A stretch of 20,002 nt of DNA. Source: CAYHIW01 sp964356745 (GTDB lineage: Bacteria > Patescibacteriota > Microgenomatia > UBA1406 > GWC2-37-13). Under the pieces are notes generated by a model, which saw only the letters and a list, made by a program, of their open reading frames with translations, was not told where the DNA came from and did no database searches. Shown one piece after another: positions 7,017-13,746 of the stretch; position 1 is the first letter of the stretch; each line of letters opens with the position of its first letter. Location: the NCBI GenBank assembly GCA_964356745.1, contig CAYHIW010000016.1, positions 1-20,002 of the forward strand. The letters are read 5' to 3'. The position numbers and the translations under genes were made by a program.

Positions 7017-7655
7017 ATGAAGCGCATGTACCTGATCGTCCTCGTGGCGATCCTCAGCATGCTGTCGACACAGGCTATTCAGCCTGCATCGGCCGCAACT
7101 CTGCTCTCCGCTAAGGAGCAGCAGATGAAGTTGTTCTTGAAGTCGGAAATGCCGACTCTGAGCAACTCCGAGCTCAACGCTCTGGTCAAGGACAAGGCGT
7201 TCGTTGCGGCGGCTTCAAAAGTCGTTCGTATCGAGATCTCGCATGTTCCCAAGACCTCAAGCGTTACGACTCGAGCAGCTGCAGGGTGTACCAACGACTG
7301 GACCAGAGTCAAGGGTCGCGGTCTGTTCGGCACACTGTGGTCGCACACGTTGCACACAACCGGTTGTTGGGACGGCAAGAACATCGTGACGAGCGCCTCG
7401 ATCACGAAGACTGTCCCTGACGTCACCACGTATGGAAGCACCTTCGGGTGGTCCTACCGAGGTGAGTGGCAACCACGCAACAAGCACTGGTACACGTGGA
7501 ACGGTCACTACAAGGGTGGGTACATCAACGCGATCTTCGGCGAATTCGCACGATGCCTCGGTGGAAACATCGGCTGCATCGATCAGCGGTTCACGAACCT
7601 CGACGTTCGATACCACTACGACGGTTCCACCGCTTACAGAAACGAGGTGAACTGA
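7017..7655 (+). CDS. secreted protein of unknown function, GC-rich and probably acquired
   Basis: The 212-residue product starts with a clear Sec signal peptide (KRMYLIVLVAILSMLSTQA, cleavage probably after PASA near residue 26). A helical, Ala/Lys-rich section (~27-75) precedes a Cys/Trp-rich region of about 120 residues: AGCTNDW, TTGCWDG, GWSYRGEW, HWYTWNGHY and a late FARCLGG..GCID motif ahead of the final strands. Four cysteines in this part suggest disulfides in an exported fold. From memory it recalls small exported proteins of Actinobacteria, which I could not check. Base composition differs sharply from neighbours: the line 7261-7320 is about 62% GC, against about 30% for 8881-8940. 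The start is set by AAGGAGG 7 nt upstream; an in-frame GTG at 6885 lacks such support and would put the signal peptide inside the protein. It is translationally coupled to the next gene. Confidence 0.85.
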   Translation: MKRMYLIVLVAILSMLSTQAIQPASAATLLSAKEQQMKLFLKSEMPTLSNSELNALVKDKAFVAAASKVVRIEISHVPKTSSVTTRAAAGCTNDWTRVKGRGLFGTLWSHTLHTTGCWDGKNIVTSASITKTVPDVTTYGSTFGWSYRGEWQPRNKHWYTWNGHYKGGYINAIFGEFARCLGGNIGCIDQRFTNLDVRYHYDGSTAYRNEVN

Positions 7656-7903
7656 TGAAGAACACTTCGACGCTTGAGAAGTTCACCGCTTCTCAGCTCG
7701 TTTGGATGGCCGTTGTCATCTTGGCGGGTTTGCTCAATCCGGTGCTCGGAGGAATCATCTTTCCTCTCCTGCTCTCGGTTGCGAGCTATCGACGCGGTGA
7801 AAGGAAGTTCGGCTTCTTTCTCCTCTGCTTCGCGGGCGCTTTCGTGATCTGGACTCTTTCGGGGTTCATGTTCTCGACGTCTTCGAGTGGTGGTGGAAGC
7901 TGA
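7655..7903 (+). CDS. small two-helix membrane protein coupled to the secreted protein
   Basis: The 82-residue product begins at an ATG whose A is the last base of the previous stop (TGATG overlap), with GAGGTG 5 nt upstream. Two hydrophobic segments (about residues 16-42 and 53-71) flank a short basic loop (SYRRGERKFG), implying a helical hairpin with the loop in the cytoplasm. The tail is Ser/Gly-rich. It shares the high GC content of its partner. A small membrane protein directly behind a secreted protein is a frequent layout for an exported toxin and its immunity protein, or for a secreted factor and its membrane anchor or chaperone. That is inference from layout only; no family was recognised. 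Confidence 0.75.
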   Translation: MKNTSTLEKFTASQLVWMAVVILAGLLNPVLGGIIFPLLLSVASYRRGERKFGFFLLCFAGAFVIWTLSGFMFSTSSSGGGS

Positions 7904-7918
7904 AGCTTCTAGAGTTGC

Positions 7919-8064
7919 ACCTCCACATGTATCATACGTGAAGAAATTTGCGTAGAGCCAGGATTGGCATTGATACTTGTGGGACAAGGAGGTCCGTGAG
8001 GGCGGTGTTCATCGAGTTTGACTCGATGACTGTACACGCGTACAGTAAACAACACCCCCTCCGG
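7919..8064 (+). ncRNA. candidate structured RNA or DNA element: two consecutive three-way junctions
   Basis: The whole interval between the operon and the response regulator folds by simple pairing. Domain 1: ACCTCC (7919-7924) with GGAGGT (7988-7993), then ACAtGTATCA (7925-7934) with TGATACtTGT (7971-7980), enclosing hairpins TACGT/GCGTA (7935-7954) and GCCA/TGGC (7957-7968). Domain 2: CCG, GAGGG and GGTGTT (7994-8009, two single-base bulges) with AACACC, CCCTC and CGG (8051-8064), enclosing CATCGAGT/ACTCGATG (8010-8028) and ACTGTAC/GTACAGT (8029-8046), then unpaired AAAC. A U-G pair (7939-7950) favours the plus strand as RNA. No T-run follows, so it is not an ordinary terminator. It may be the operon's 3' UTR, an independent RNA, or a foldable recombination site at the right end of the acquired segment. 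Confidence 0.65.
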
Positions 8065-8078
8065 ATCCTTAACACCCT

Positions 8079-8459
8079 TTAAAGGATCTTGGAAAAAAGA
8101 TTCGTGTGTTTTTTAACTACTTCAACTACTTTATTTGGTGGATTCTCAGCTTTGATAAGATAATCCGCAGCGCCTATTTGACGCGCAACTTTTTCTTCAC
8201 TATCAAGATTGGTCGCAATAATAACCGGTATTTCTTTTGTTCTCTCATCAACTTTAAGCTTTTCCAAAAGCTCAAGTCCGTTCATTTTACCAGGAAGCAT
8301 TATGTCAAGAAGAATCACATCGGGCTTTTTACCAAGTATGGAATGGTAAGCATGTTCGGCGTCATCAACGATCATAACATCAAACCCCGCTTCAGAGAGT
8401 GCTTCTTTGTAGATTACCTGAATATCCTGATCATCCTCAACGACCAGTACGTATTTCAT
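8079..8459 (-). CDS. single-domain response regulator (CheY-like receiver)
   Basis: The 126-residue protein is a receiver domain with nothing attached. The acidic pocket is Glu8/Asp9/Asp10, the phosphoacceptor is Asp52 (LLDIMLPGK), the switch residue is Thr83 (IIATN), and the conserved Lys is Lys103 (YLIKA). Such stand-alone receivers relay phosphate or act by protein contact; no DNA-binding domain and no nearby histidine kinase are present. It is one of few genes here with a Shine-Dalgarno site (AAGGAG, 5 nt from the ATG), plus TTGACA-17-CATACT upstream. Its -35 lies back-to-back with that of the divergent envelope operon, so the two may share regulation. Its stop codon lies 15 nt from the structured element at 7919-8064. 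Confidence 0.93.
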   Translation of the reverse strand: MKYVLVVEDDQDIQVIYKEALSEAGFDVMIVDDAEHAYHSILGKKPDVILLDIMLPGKMNGLELLEKLKVDERTKEIPVIIATNLDSEEKVARQIGAADYLIKAENPPNKVVEVVKKHTNLFSKIL

Positions 8460-8476
8460 AGAAACTCCTTGATTTT

Positions 8477-8505
8477 AGTATGAGTTATCAGAGTCTTAAT
8501 GTCAA
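8477..8505 (-). promoter_or_regulatory. promoter of the response regulator gene
   Basis: On the minus strand, TTGACA (8500-8505), 17 bp, CATACT (8477-8482), followed by AAGGAG (8465-8470). Confidence 0.65.
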
Positions 8506-8523
8506 GGTTCTTGGTTCTTGACA
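8500..8523. promoter_or_regulatory. inverted repeat joining two divergent -35 boxes
   Basis: TGTCAAG (8500-8506) and CTTGACA (8517-8523) are a perfect 7-bp inverted repeat around a 10-bp spacer that is itself a near tandem (GTTCTTGGTT). Each arm is the -35 of one divergent gene, so a dimeric regulator bound here would affect both. Confidence 0.45.
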
Positions 8524-8546
8524 AGGTTTGGTAATTTGATTACCAT
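8518..8546 (+). promoter_or_regulatory. promoter of the envelope operon with overlapping palindrome
   Basis: TTGACA (8518-8523), 17 bp, TACCAT (8541-8546), 8 nt before the ATG at 8555. The palindrome GGTAA-TTTGA-TTACC (8530-8544) covers the spacer and the start of the -10 and could be an operator. Confidence 0.5.
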
Positions 8547-8554
8547 TATTACTA

Positions 8555-9454
8555 ATGACTCGAACGAAAAAGTTAAAGAAATATTACACCTCAGTTCTCG
8601 TTATCGTTGCTATTTTTTTCCTTGTTTTAAATCCAGTCTTTGGCATCGAAGGAGCTTCCGAGAATACAACCTCTCAAGAAACACAGACAGTTGTCTCACC
8701 GACCAAAGGTATCCGAAAAGAATTTAACCAAAAAGAGAAAGAGGTTCGTCTTGATATTAAAGACTCAAAATCTCAACTGAAAAATGATCTCAAATCAATT
8801 ACAAATACTGCTCTTGATCTTAAACGAGACAAGCGTCTTGCCAACAAAATCGCTTCAAGTGAAGCTCAACAACGCATTCGTAGTCAATTTAAAGATAAAA
8901 TTAAGGAGCTTGAGTTAAAAAGAAAAGAGCTTCGCGAAGAATTTAAGGAAAAACGGGAAGAATTCAAACTGAAACTTACCGAACTACGCGATGAAAAGAA
9001 AAAACAACTCCTTGAACGTGTTGATAAAAAAATGTCTGAGCTTAATAAAAAGATCACAGATCATTGGCTTAAAAAACTTGGAGATCTCAACACGAGACTG
9101 AGCAATCTTCAACAACGCGCTGATCAAGCAAAAGCGAATGGAGTTGATACTTCAACAGTTACACCTCTTATTCAAAATGCTCAGGCTGCAATTACAACGG
9201 CTCAAACTGCAATCTCAACCCAAGCCGGTAAAGATTATGTCGCAGAAATCACAGATGAAACAACGCTTCGTAATACCGTTGGAGTTGCTCACAAGACAAT
9301 GGAAACAGATCTTAAGACTGTTCGACAGTCTATCGTTGCTGCAAGAGAGGCCATCATTAAAGTCGCCCAAGAACTACAAAGATTAAAAATAGATTTCAAG
9401 TTACAAAATTTACCAAACAAGCCAGATGGATCCGCAACAGAATCAGCCCAATAA
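8555..9454 (+). CDS. secreted coiled-coil protein of unknown function
   Basis: The 299-residue product has an N-terminal signal sequence: a basic start (MTRTKKLKKYY), a hydrophobic core to about residue 28 (VLVIVAIFFLVLNPVFG) and a likely cleavage after VFG. Residues ~50-185 are almost entirely charged Lys/Glu/Arg heptads (KIKELELKRKELREEFKEKR), a long coiled coil. The remaining part (~186-299) is Ala/Thr/Gln-rich and also helical. It probably acts outside the membrane as a spacer or scaffold of the cell envelope. It is the first gene of a four-gene run: the next overlaps it by 29 nt, the third starts 14 nt after the second, and the fourth 1 nt after the third. The ATG follows the promoter by 8 nt, so the mRNA starts near the codon itself. 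Confidence 0.8.
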   Translation: MTRTKKLKKYYTSVLVIVAIFFLVLNPVFGIEGASENTTSQETQTVVSPTKGIRKEFNQKEKEVRLDIKDSKSQLKNDLKSITNTALDLKRDKRLANKIASSEAQQRIRSQFKDKIKELELKRKELREEFKEKREEFKLKLTELRDEKKKQLLERVDKKMSELNKKITDHWLKKLGDLNTRLSNLQQRADQAKANGVDTSTVTPLIQNAQAAITTAQTAISTQAGKDYVAEITDETTLRNTVGVAHKTMETDLKTVRQSIVAAREAIIKVAQELQRLKIDFKLQNLPNKPDGSATESAQ

Positions 9455-9821
9455 CGTCCAAAACTACTCTCCCCTCCCACCGTATCTTACTAGTACGGTA
9501 ACAAGTCCTCAATTAACAACACCTCCAACAACACCACGTAAATCATCCGGTGGAAAATGGGTTCTTGTTGCAGCGTTTCTTCTACTTACATCCGGAGTAG
9601 TCGGTGGAGGCGCTCTCTATGTTTCTCGTACTTCAAAAGCTTCGGTTGCTCCAACCCCAATACTGCAAATCCAAAGAATCTTAACGCCAACCCTAGCTCC
9701 TTCCGTAACACCTACGCCAACAGTAAGCGAAGACGAGCAAGCAACAGATGCGGCAGAGATTATAATCGACGATCCAGCATCAGATCTGAATGAGGTCAAA
9801 ACCGATATTAACAATCTCTAA
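9426..9821 (+). CDS. proline-rich single-pass membrane protein
   Basis: The 131-residue product has a Pro/Gln/Thr-rich N-terminal tail (residues 1-43), one membrane helix (about 44-66, WVLVAAFLLLTSGVVGGGAL) and an extracytoplasmic tail rich in Pro/Thr/Val (PTPTVSEDEQ) that ends in an acidic stretch. No enzymatic motif is visible. The start overlaps the end of the coiled-coil gene by 29 nt and lacks a ribosome binding site, so translation is probably coupled. Together with the previous gene it suggests an envelope assembly unit. Confidence 0.75.
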   Translation: MDPQQNQPNNVQNYSPLPPYLTSTVTSPQLTTPPTTPRKSSGGKWVLVAAFLLLTSGVVGGGALYVSRTSKASVAPTPILQIQRILTPTLAPSVTPTPTVSEDEQATDAAEIIIDDPASDLNEVKTDINNL

Positions 9822-9835
9822 CAAGCAGCATTCGC

Positions 9836-10708
9836 ATGAAACAAAGATTAAATACGTGGGTTTATGTTCTGAAACGATCTTTGTTTGATCCTGAGTATTA
9901 TCAAGAACTCCTTAAGGTAAAATTTTCTTTCTCTGTCAAATTTCTATACGGACTCCTTTTTTTCTTTGCGCTTTTTTGGGGTCTTCAATTTGCTTACTGG
10001 ATAGGATTTCGCGCTCTGCCAAACCTTCCACAAAAACTTAATGAGTTTAAATCAGAGCTCAAAAAAGCATATCCTCAAGAATTAACGGTCTATCTCAAAA
10101 ATGGCGAGGTCTCAACAAACGTAAAAGAACCATACTTTCTTAACATACCGGCATTTCAGAAAGAACTTGAGAATGAAAAATACAGCAATCTCATCGTGAT
10201 TAATACAAAAGCAAAAGTTGACGATTATCCTCAATACAAAACACTTATTCTCGTTACCAAAAATTCCGTTGTTCATCCACCTGAACGAAGTAAATCAATC
10301 TCAGATTACGCTGTCACATCTCTTGCAGATCTCAAAGCTAACACAACTATCAATCAAGTCCAATATTTAAAGTTTGTGGAAAAAATTGAACCTCTTATCA
10401 ATGCTGTTCCAACAATGTTAACCGTTCTCTTTGTCTTATCTATAACGCTCTTTCCTTGGATTATTGCCCTCTTCTGGCTCGGAGGTAAAATGTACTATTT
10501 ACTGATATTGAGTGCATTTGCCTGGATTATTGCAAGAATTATGAAAAAATCTCTAACTTACAAACAAATTTATCGATTAGGAATGCACGCAGTCGTTCTT
10601 CCATCACTCTTAGTATTTCTCATGAGTTTATTTAACTATCAAGTAGGAGGGCTCTACACTCTCATTTTTATATTTTGGACTATTGCAATAATGAGAAAGT
10701 TGAAGTAA
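9836..10708 (+). CDS. DUF1189-like polytopic membrane protein
   Basis: The 290-residue protein begins with a cytoplasmic segment, then one membrane helix (about 32-57), an extracytoplasmic domain of ~135 residues (about 58-192), and four hydrophobic helices in the C-terminal third (about 193-215, 219-236, 247-266, 271-287). An N-terminal helix, a large loop and a C-terminal bundle is the layout I know from DUF1189 proteins, which have no established biochemical role. The assignment is from memory and layout, not a search. It lies 14 nt after the proline-rich protein and 1 nt before the cyclophilin gene, so all four genes are probably on one transcript. Confidence 0.65.
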   Translation: MKQRLNTWVYVLKRSLFDPEYYQELLKVKFSFSVKFLYGLLFFFALFWGLQFAYWIGFRALPNLPQKLNEFKSELKKAYPQELTVYLKNGEVSTNVKEPYFLNIPAFQKELENEKYSNLIVINTKAKVDDYPQYKTLILVTKNSVVHPPERSKSISDYAVTSLADLKANTTINQVQYLKFVEKIEPLINAVPTMLTVLFVLSITLFPWIIALFWLGGKMYYLLILSAFAWIIARIMKKSLTYKQIYRLGMHAVVLPSLLVFLMSLFNYQVGGLYTLIFIFWTIAIMRKLK

Positions 10709-10709
10709 T

Positions 10710-11342
10710 ATGGTCAGATATCTTATTGTTGCGGGATTAATTATCGTCTTAGTTATCATTGGCATCACTCAACAAAGTAAAAATCAAAAAACAGCTGAAG
10801 TGACACCAACAGCCGAATCAAAACCTATGAAACAATATTCTAAACCGTCAATGAAAATTGATGTAAATAAAAAATACATTGCTCTTTTAAAGACCTCAAA
10901 AGGCGATGTTGAAATTGAATTGAACGCTACGGCAACGCCGGTAACCGTCAATAATTTCGTCTATCTTGCGGGTAAAAAATATTATGATAACACGATTTTC
11001 CACCGTGTCATAAAAGGATTCATGATCCAGGGAGGAGATCCAACTGGCACCGGTCGGGGCAATCCAGGATATCAATTTAACGACGATCCAATTACCGAAA
11101 ACTATACACGCGGTACGATTGCGATGGCTAACGCAGGTCCCAACACTAACGGGAGTCAATTTTTTATCATGCATAAAGACTATGATCTTCCCAAAAATTA
11201 TGTAATATTTGGGCACGTAATAAAAGGGATTGAAGTAATTGACAAAATTGCAGAATCCAAGGTTGAAGCTAGCGAAATGGGCGAACCTTCTAAACCTGTC
11301 GAACCAATCAAACTCCTCTCAGTAACAATTACTCAAGAATAA
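10710..11342 (+). CDS. membrane-anchored cyclophilin-type peptidyl-prolyl isomerase
   Basis: The 210-residue protein has an N-terminal membrane helix (residues 3-20), a linker rich in Thr, Pro and Lys (~21-52), and a compact cyclophilin domain (~54-208). Diagnostic sequence includes FHRVIKGFMIQGGDPTGTG (catalytic Arg99) and GTIAMANAGPNTNGSQFFI. The domain should catalyse cis-trans isomerisation of prolyl bonds. With the helix as anchor it probably works on exported proteins, fitting its place behind a secreted coiled-coil protein and a proline-rich membrane protein. It is the last gene of the operon, and its final 14 nt overlap the end of the convergent LeuRS gene. Confidence 0.93.
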   Translation: MVRYLIVAGLIIVLVIIGITQQSKNQKTAEVTPTAESKPMKQYSKPSMKIDVNKKYIALLKTSKGDVEIELNATATPVTVNNFVYLAGKKYYDNTIFHRVIKGFMIQGGDPTGTGRGNPGYQFNDDPITENYTRGTIAMANAGPNTNGSQFFIMHKDYDLPKNYVIFGHVIKGIEVIDKIAESKVEASEMGEPSKPVEPIKLLSVTITQE

Positions 11343-13632
11343 AGTTGAGGATTTTGCCTTCGATATAACGAACTGTGTATTTCTTTCCTTCTAAATATTG
11401 GATCACTTTTGGGTCTTTTTTTGCCATCTCGACAACTGATTCTTCCGACAACTGATCACTGATTACCGATAACACTGTTCGCAGTTTTCCGTTTACCTGA
11501 ACCGGGATTTTCATTTGTTTTGACGTTATGTATTTTTCGTCATACTCTGGCCATTTCTCAAGATGAATTGAATTCTTCTCCCCTATTTGATGCCACATCT
11601 CCTCAGTAATATGTGGCGCAAACGGCGCCAACAAAAGCAGCATAATTCGTAATTCGTCATTCGTAATTCCAGATTTTCTAGACAAATAATTAAGCCATTC
11701 CATAATAAACGCAATCGCGGTGTTACACTTAATCTCCTTTATATCTCTCCCTACATTACGAATCGTCTTATGCATTAAGTACAAATCTTCATTCGTCATT
11801 CGTAATTCATCATTCATCATTACTTTCTCAGATAGCTTCCATACTCTTTGCAGAAATCGATACATCCCTTGAATTGCCTCTGTTGACCAAGGAGCTGTTC
11901 CCTCATACGGCATCATGAAACATAAATAAAGTCGAACCGTATCAACGCCAAATTCTTTTACTACGTCGTCTGGATTTATGACATTTCCTTTTGATTTACT
12001 CATTTTGTTCCCGTCTGGTCCAAGAACAATACCGTGTTGGATTCTTTTTGAAGCAAACTCATCAAATGGAACAAGTCCTAAATCTTTGAAAAATTTAGTG
12101 AAAAATCGAGCGTAAAGCGTGTGACCTAATGTATGTTCTGCTCCACCAAAATAAACATCTATCGGCATTAATGAATCAACTTTAGACTTATCAAAAGGAC
12201 TCGTTTCATCATGCGGCGATACATAACGATAGTAGTACCATGAAGAATCAAAAAATGTATCGAGGGTTTCAGCTTCTCTCTTGGCATCTTTTCCACATTT
12301 GGGACATTTTGTCTTTAACCATTTTTCGTTAGTCGCCAACGGTGGTTTACCAGTAGGAGTAAAGTCAACGTCATACGGAAGCTCTATGGGAAGGTCTTTT
12401 TCGGGAACCGGCACTACTCCACAGGCGTCACAGTGAATTATGGGAACCGGAGTCCCCCAGTAACGCTGTCTTGAGATCGACCAATCCCGAATATGATAAT
12501 TAACTTTTTTTTGTCCTTCAGGATTTGCTTTGAATGATGTTTTTTCAATTGGAAGCTTGAATTTTTCTGCAAATTCTCGATCCCTTTCATCTGCTGCGGG
12601 AACTGCCATTATTGCACCTGTTCCGTAACCAACAAGTACATAATCAGCAACCCAAACAGGAATCTTTTTTCCGGTCACTGGATTTTTTACGCTTGAACCC
12701 GTGAAAACACCTGTTTTTTCTTTGTTTTCCTTTCGTTCCAACTCACTTTTTGAATTCGCTTTTTTAACATAGTCTTCAACTTCTTTCTTGTGTTCGTCTG
12801 TTGTAAATCTGCCTACCAATTCGTGTTCTGGTGCTAGAACAACAAATGTTGCGCCATCTACTGTTTCTGGTTTTGTCGTAAAAACTTCGATTTCATCGAA
12901 TTTGATAAGCAATCCTTCTGACTTTCCGATCCATTGGTTTTGACCAACCCGTACTGAAATCGGCCAATCTACCGAAGGCTTATCATTTTTACCCGTCGAA
13001 GCCTTGGCGAAGTCGGGCCACAATAATCGATCTGCATACTCTGTAATTTTCAGAAACCACTGCGCAACTTCTTTCCTCTCTATTGTATTTCCACACCTCC
13101 AACATTTACCTCCCTCAACATGTTCATCTGCAAGAACTGTCTTATCAAAAGGACACCAGTTAGATATGGCAGTTCCCCGATACGCAATCCCCTTTTCGTA
13201 CATTTTAAGGAAAATCCATTGATTCCAACGATAGTACTCGGGCTCACATGTTATAACAAGATCCGTTAGATTCATCATGCTCCCCATTGTCTTAAACTGG
13301 GCTTGCATAGTCTCTATATTTTTCATCGTCCAGTCTTTAGGGTGGATCTTGCGCTTTATTGCTGCGTTCTCTGCAGGAAGACCAAACGCATCATATCCAT
13401 GGGGATAAAATACATTTACACCGTTCATACGATGATATCGAGATAGTACGTCGGGAGTAACAAACGTAAACCAGTGCCCAATATGAAGATCTCCAGAAGG
13501 ATACGGAAGCTCGACTAACGTATAAAATTTGTTTTTTGTATCGTTCTCATCAAAATGATACACGCCATCTTTATCCCATTTCTCCTGCCACTTTTTCTCA
13601 ATATCTTTGGGAATATATTTCATCGTTTTCAT
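11329..13632 (-). CDS. leuS: leucyl-tRNA synthetase
   Basis: The 767-residue class I synthetase charges tRNA-Leu. It has the HIGH signature in PYPSGDLHIGHW (residues 50-53), the FGLPAENAA motif, zinc-type cysteines (WCPF, CWRCG and later CPKCG), an editing (CP1) domain with TTKPETVDGATF and GYGTGAIMAVPAADERD, the NYHIRDWSISRQRYWG motif, and KMSKS in GNKMSKSKGN. It is ~90 residues shorter than typical bacterial LeuRS (about 860). Part of the shortfall appears to be the end of the CP1 domain, where PIEKTSFKA leads almost directly into the NYHIRDW motif. Four mini-repeats are read through in frame: near residue 205 (FAKASTG), ~604 (NDELRMTNE), ~655 (TNDELR) and ~721 (VISDQLSE). Two start codons are possible (13632 and 13623). 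The leader is long and structured. Confidence 0.97.
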   Translation of the reverse strand: MKTMKYIPKDIEKKWQEKWDKDGVYHFDENDTKNKFYTLVELPYPSGDLHIGHWFTFVTPDVLSRYHRMNGVNVFYPHGYDAFGLPAENAAIKRKIHPKDWTMKNIETMQAQFKTMGSMMNLTDLVITCEPEYYRWNQWIFLKMYEKGIAYRGTAISNWCPFDKTVLADEHVEGGKCWRCGNTIERKEVAQWFLKITEYADRLLWPDFAKASTGKNDKPSVDWPISVRVGQNQWIGKSEGLLIKFDEIEVFTTKPETVDGATFVVLAPEHELVGRFTTDEHKKEVEDYVKKANSKSELERKENKEKTGVFTGSSVKNPVTGKKIPVWVADYVLVGYGTGAIMAVPAADERDREFAEKFKLPIEKTSFKANPEGQKKVNYHIRDWSISRQRYWGTPVPIIHCDACGVVPVPEKDLPIELPYDVDFTPTGKPPLATNEKWLKTKCPKCGKDAKREAETLDTFFDSSWYYYRYVSPHDETSPFDKSKVDSLMPIDVYFGGAEHTLGHTLYARFFTKFFKDLGLVPFDEFASKRIQHGIVLGPDGNKMSKSKGNVINPDDVVKEFGVDTVRLYLCFMMPYEGTAPWSTEAIQGMYRFLQRVWKLSEKVMMNDELRMTNEDLYLMHKTIRNVGRDIKEIKCNTAIAFIMEWLNYLSRKSGITNDELRIMLLLLAPFAPHITEEMWHQIGEKNSIHLEKWPEYDEKYITSKQMKIPVQVNGKLRTVLSVISDQLSEESVVEMAKKDPKVIQYLEGKKYTVRYIEGKILNFILE
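11431..11471 (-). repeat. short tandem repeat inside leuS, 7-bp period (ACTGATC class)
   Basis: On the plus strand ACTGATC, ACTGATT and ACCGATA follow each other at 11451, 11458 and 11465. GACAACTGAT occurs twice (11431-11440 and 11447-11456). It encodes the VISDQLSE stretch near the LeuRS C-terminus. Confidence 0.6.
11644..11670 (-). repeat. 7-bp-period repeat inside leuS (ATTCGTA class)
   Basis: On the plus strand, successive units ATTCGTA, ATTCGTC, ATTCGTA and ATTCC run from 11645. In the LeuRS frame it gives TNDELR (about residues 655-663). Length and frame are preserved. Confidence 0.7.
11791..11822 (-). repeat. 7-bp-period repeat inside leuS (ATTCGTC class)
   Basis: Units ATTCGTC, ATTCGTA, ATTCATC and ATTCATC start at 11791, 11798, 11805 and 11812. 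A 7-bp unit read in triplets gives a 7-residue period; the peptide here is NDELRMTNE (about residues 604-614). Confidence 0.7.
12992..13017 (-). repeat. dispersed mini-repeat inside leuS encoding FAKASTG
   Basis: CCCGTCGAAG and CGAAGTCGGG flank a CCTTGG centre. The repeat encodes PDFAKASTG in a loop before the WIGKSEG motif. I recall similar peptide runs in CPR proteins, but that is memory, not a search. Confidence 0.5.
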
Positions 13633-13645
13633 TAGTTATTAACTT

Positions 13646-13670
13646 ATTACGAATTACGCATTACGGATTG
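13646..13670 (+). repeat. 7-bp-period repeat in the leuS leader (ATTACGA class)
   Basis: ATTACGA, ATTACGC and ATTACGG start at 13646, 13653 and 13660. This is the same class as the two copies inside leuS, in inverted orientation, 14 bp upstream of the start codon. Confidence 0.65.
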
Positions 13671-13674
13671 TGAA

Positions 13675-13746
13675 AATGTTAATTTTGTGCGACTTTGGGA
13701 GGTGCGCAGGAACGAGCACGCCCATGGAGTAACAAAATTCAACATT
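13675..13746 (-). promoter_or_regulatory. long imperfect hairpin in the leuS leader
   Basis: AATGTT plus AATTTTGT (13675-13688) pairs with ACAAAATT plus AACATT (13732-13746, one bulged C). Inside, ACTTT pairs with GGAGT, GGG with CCC and GTGC with GCAC around a ~10-base loop. In the leuS transcript this lies between the predicted start (about 13761) and the start codon, so it could act as an attenuator-like or RNA-stability element. No T-box signature was found. Confidence 0.55.

Noticed and set aside
7079..7987. Long open frames on the minus strand and in other plus frames of the GC-rich genes
   Set aside because: They mirror the two coding regions, have no ribosome binding site or promoter, and lack sensible protein features. 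Their length is explained by the high GC content.
7994..8064. Hammerhead ribozyme in the second three-way junction
   Set aside because: The topology (two hairpins inside a closing stem, AAAC in the junction) resembles a type III hammerhead, but the core does not fit: the invariant CUGANGA and GAAA are replaced by CUCGAUGA, mostly paired, and UAAAC.
7919..8064. Integron attC site
   Set aside because: A foldable element at the end of a cassette suggested attC, but I could not find matching RYYYAAC and GTTRRRY boxes at the ends or an integrase nearby.
13646..13670. CRISPR array or other spaced repeat array
   Set aside because: The repeats are 7-bp tandem units without spacers. No spaced repeat array or cas gene is visible in the window.
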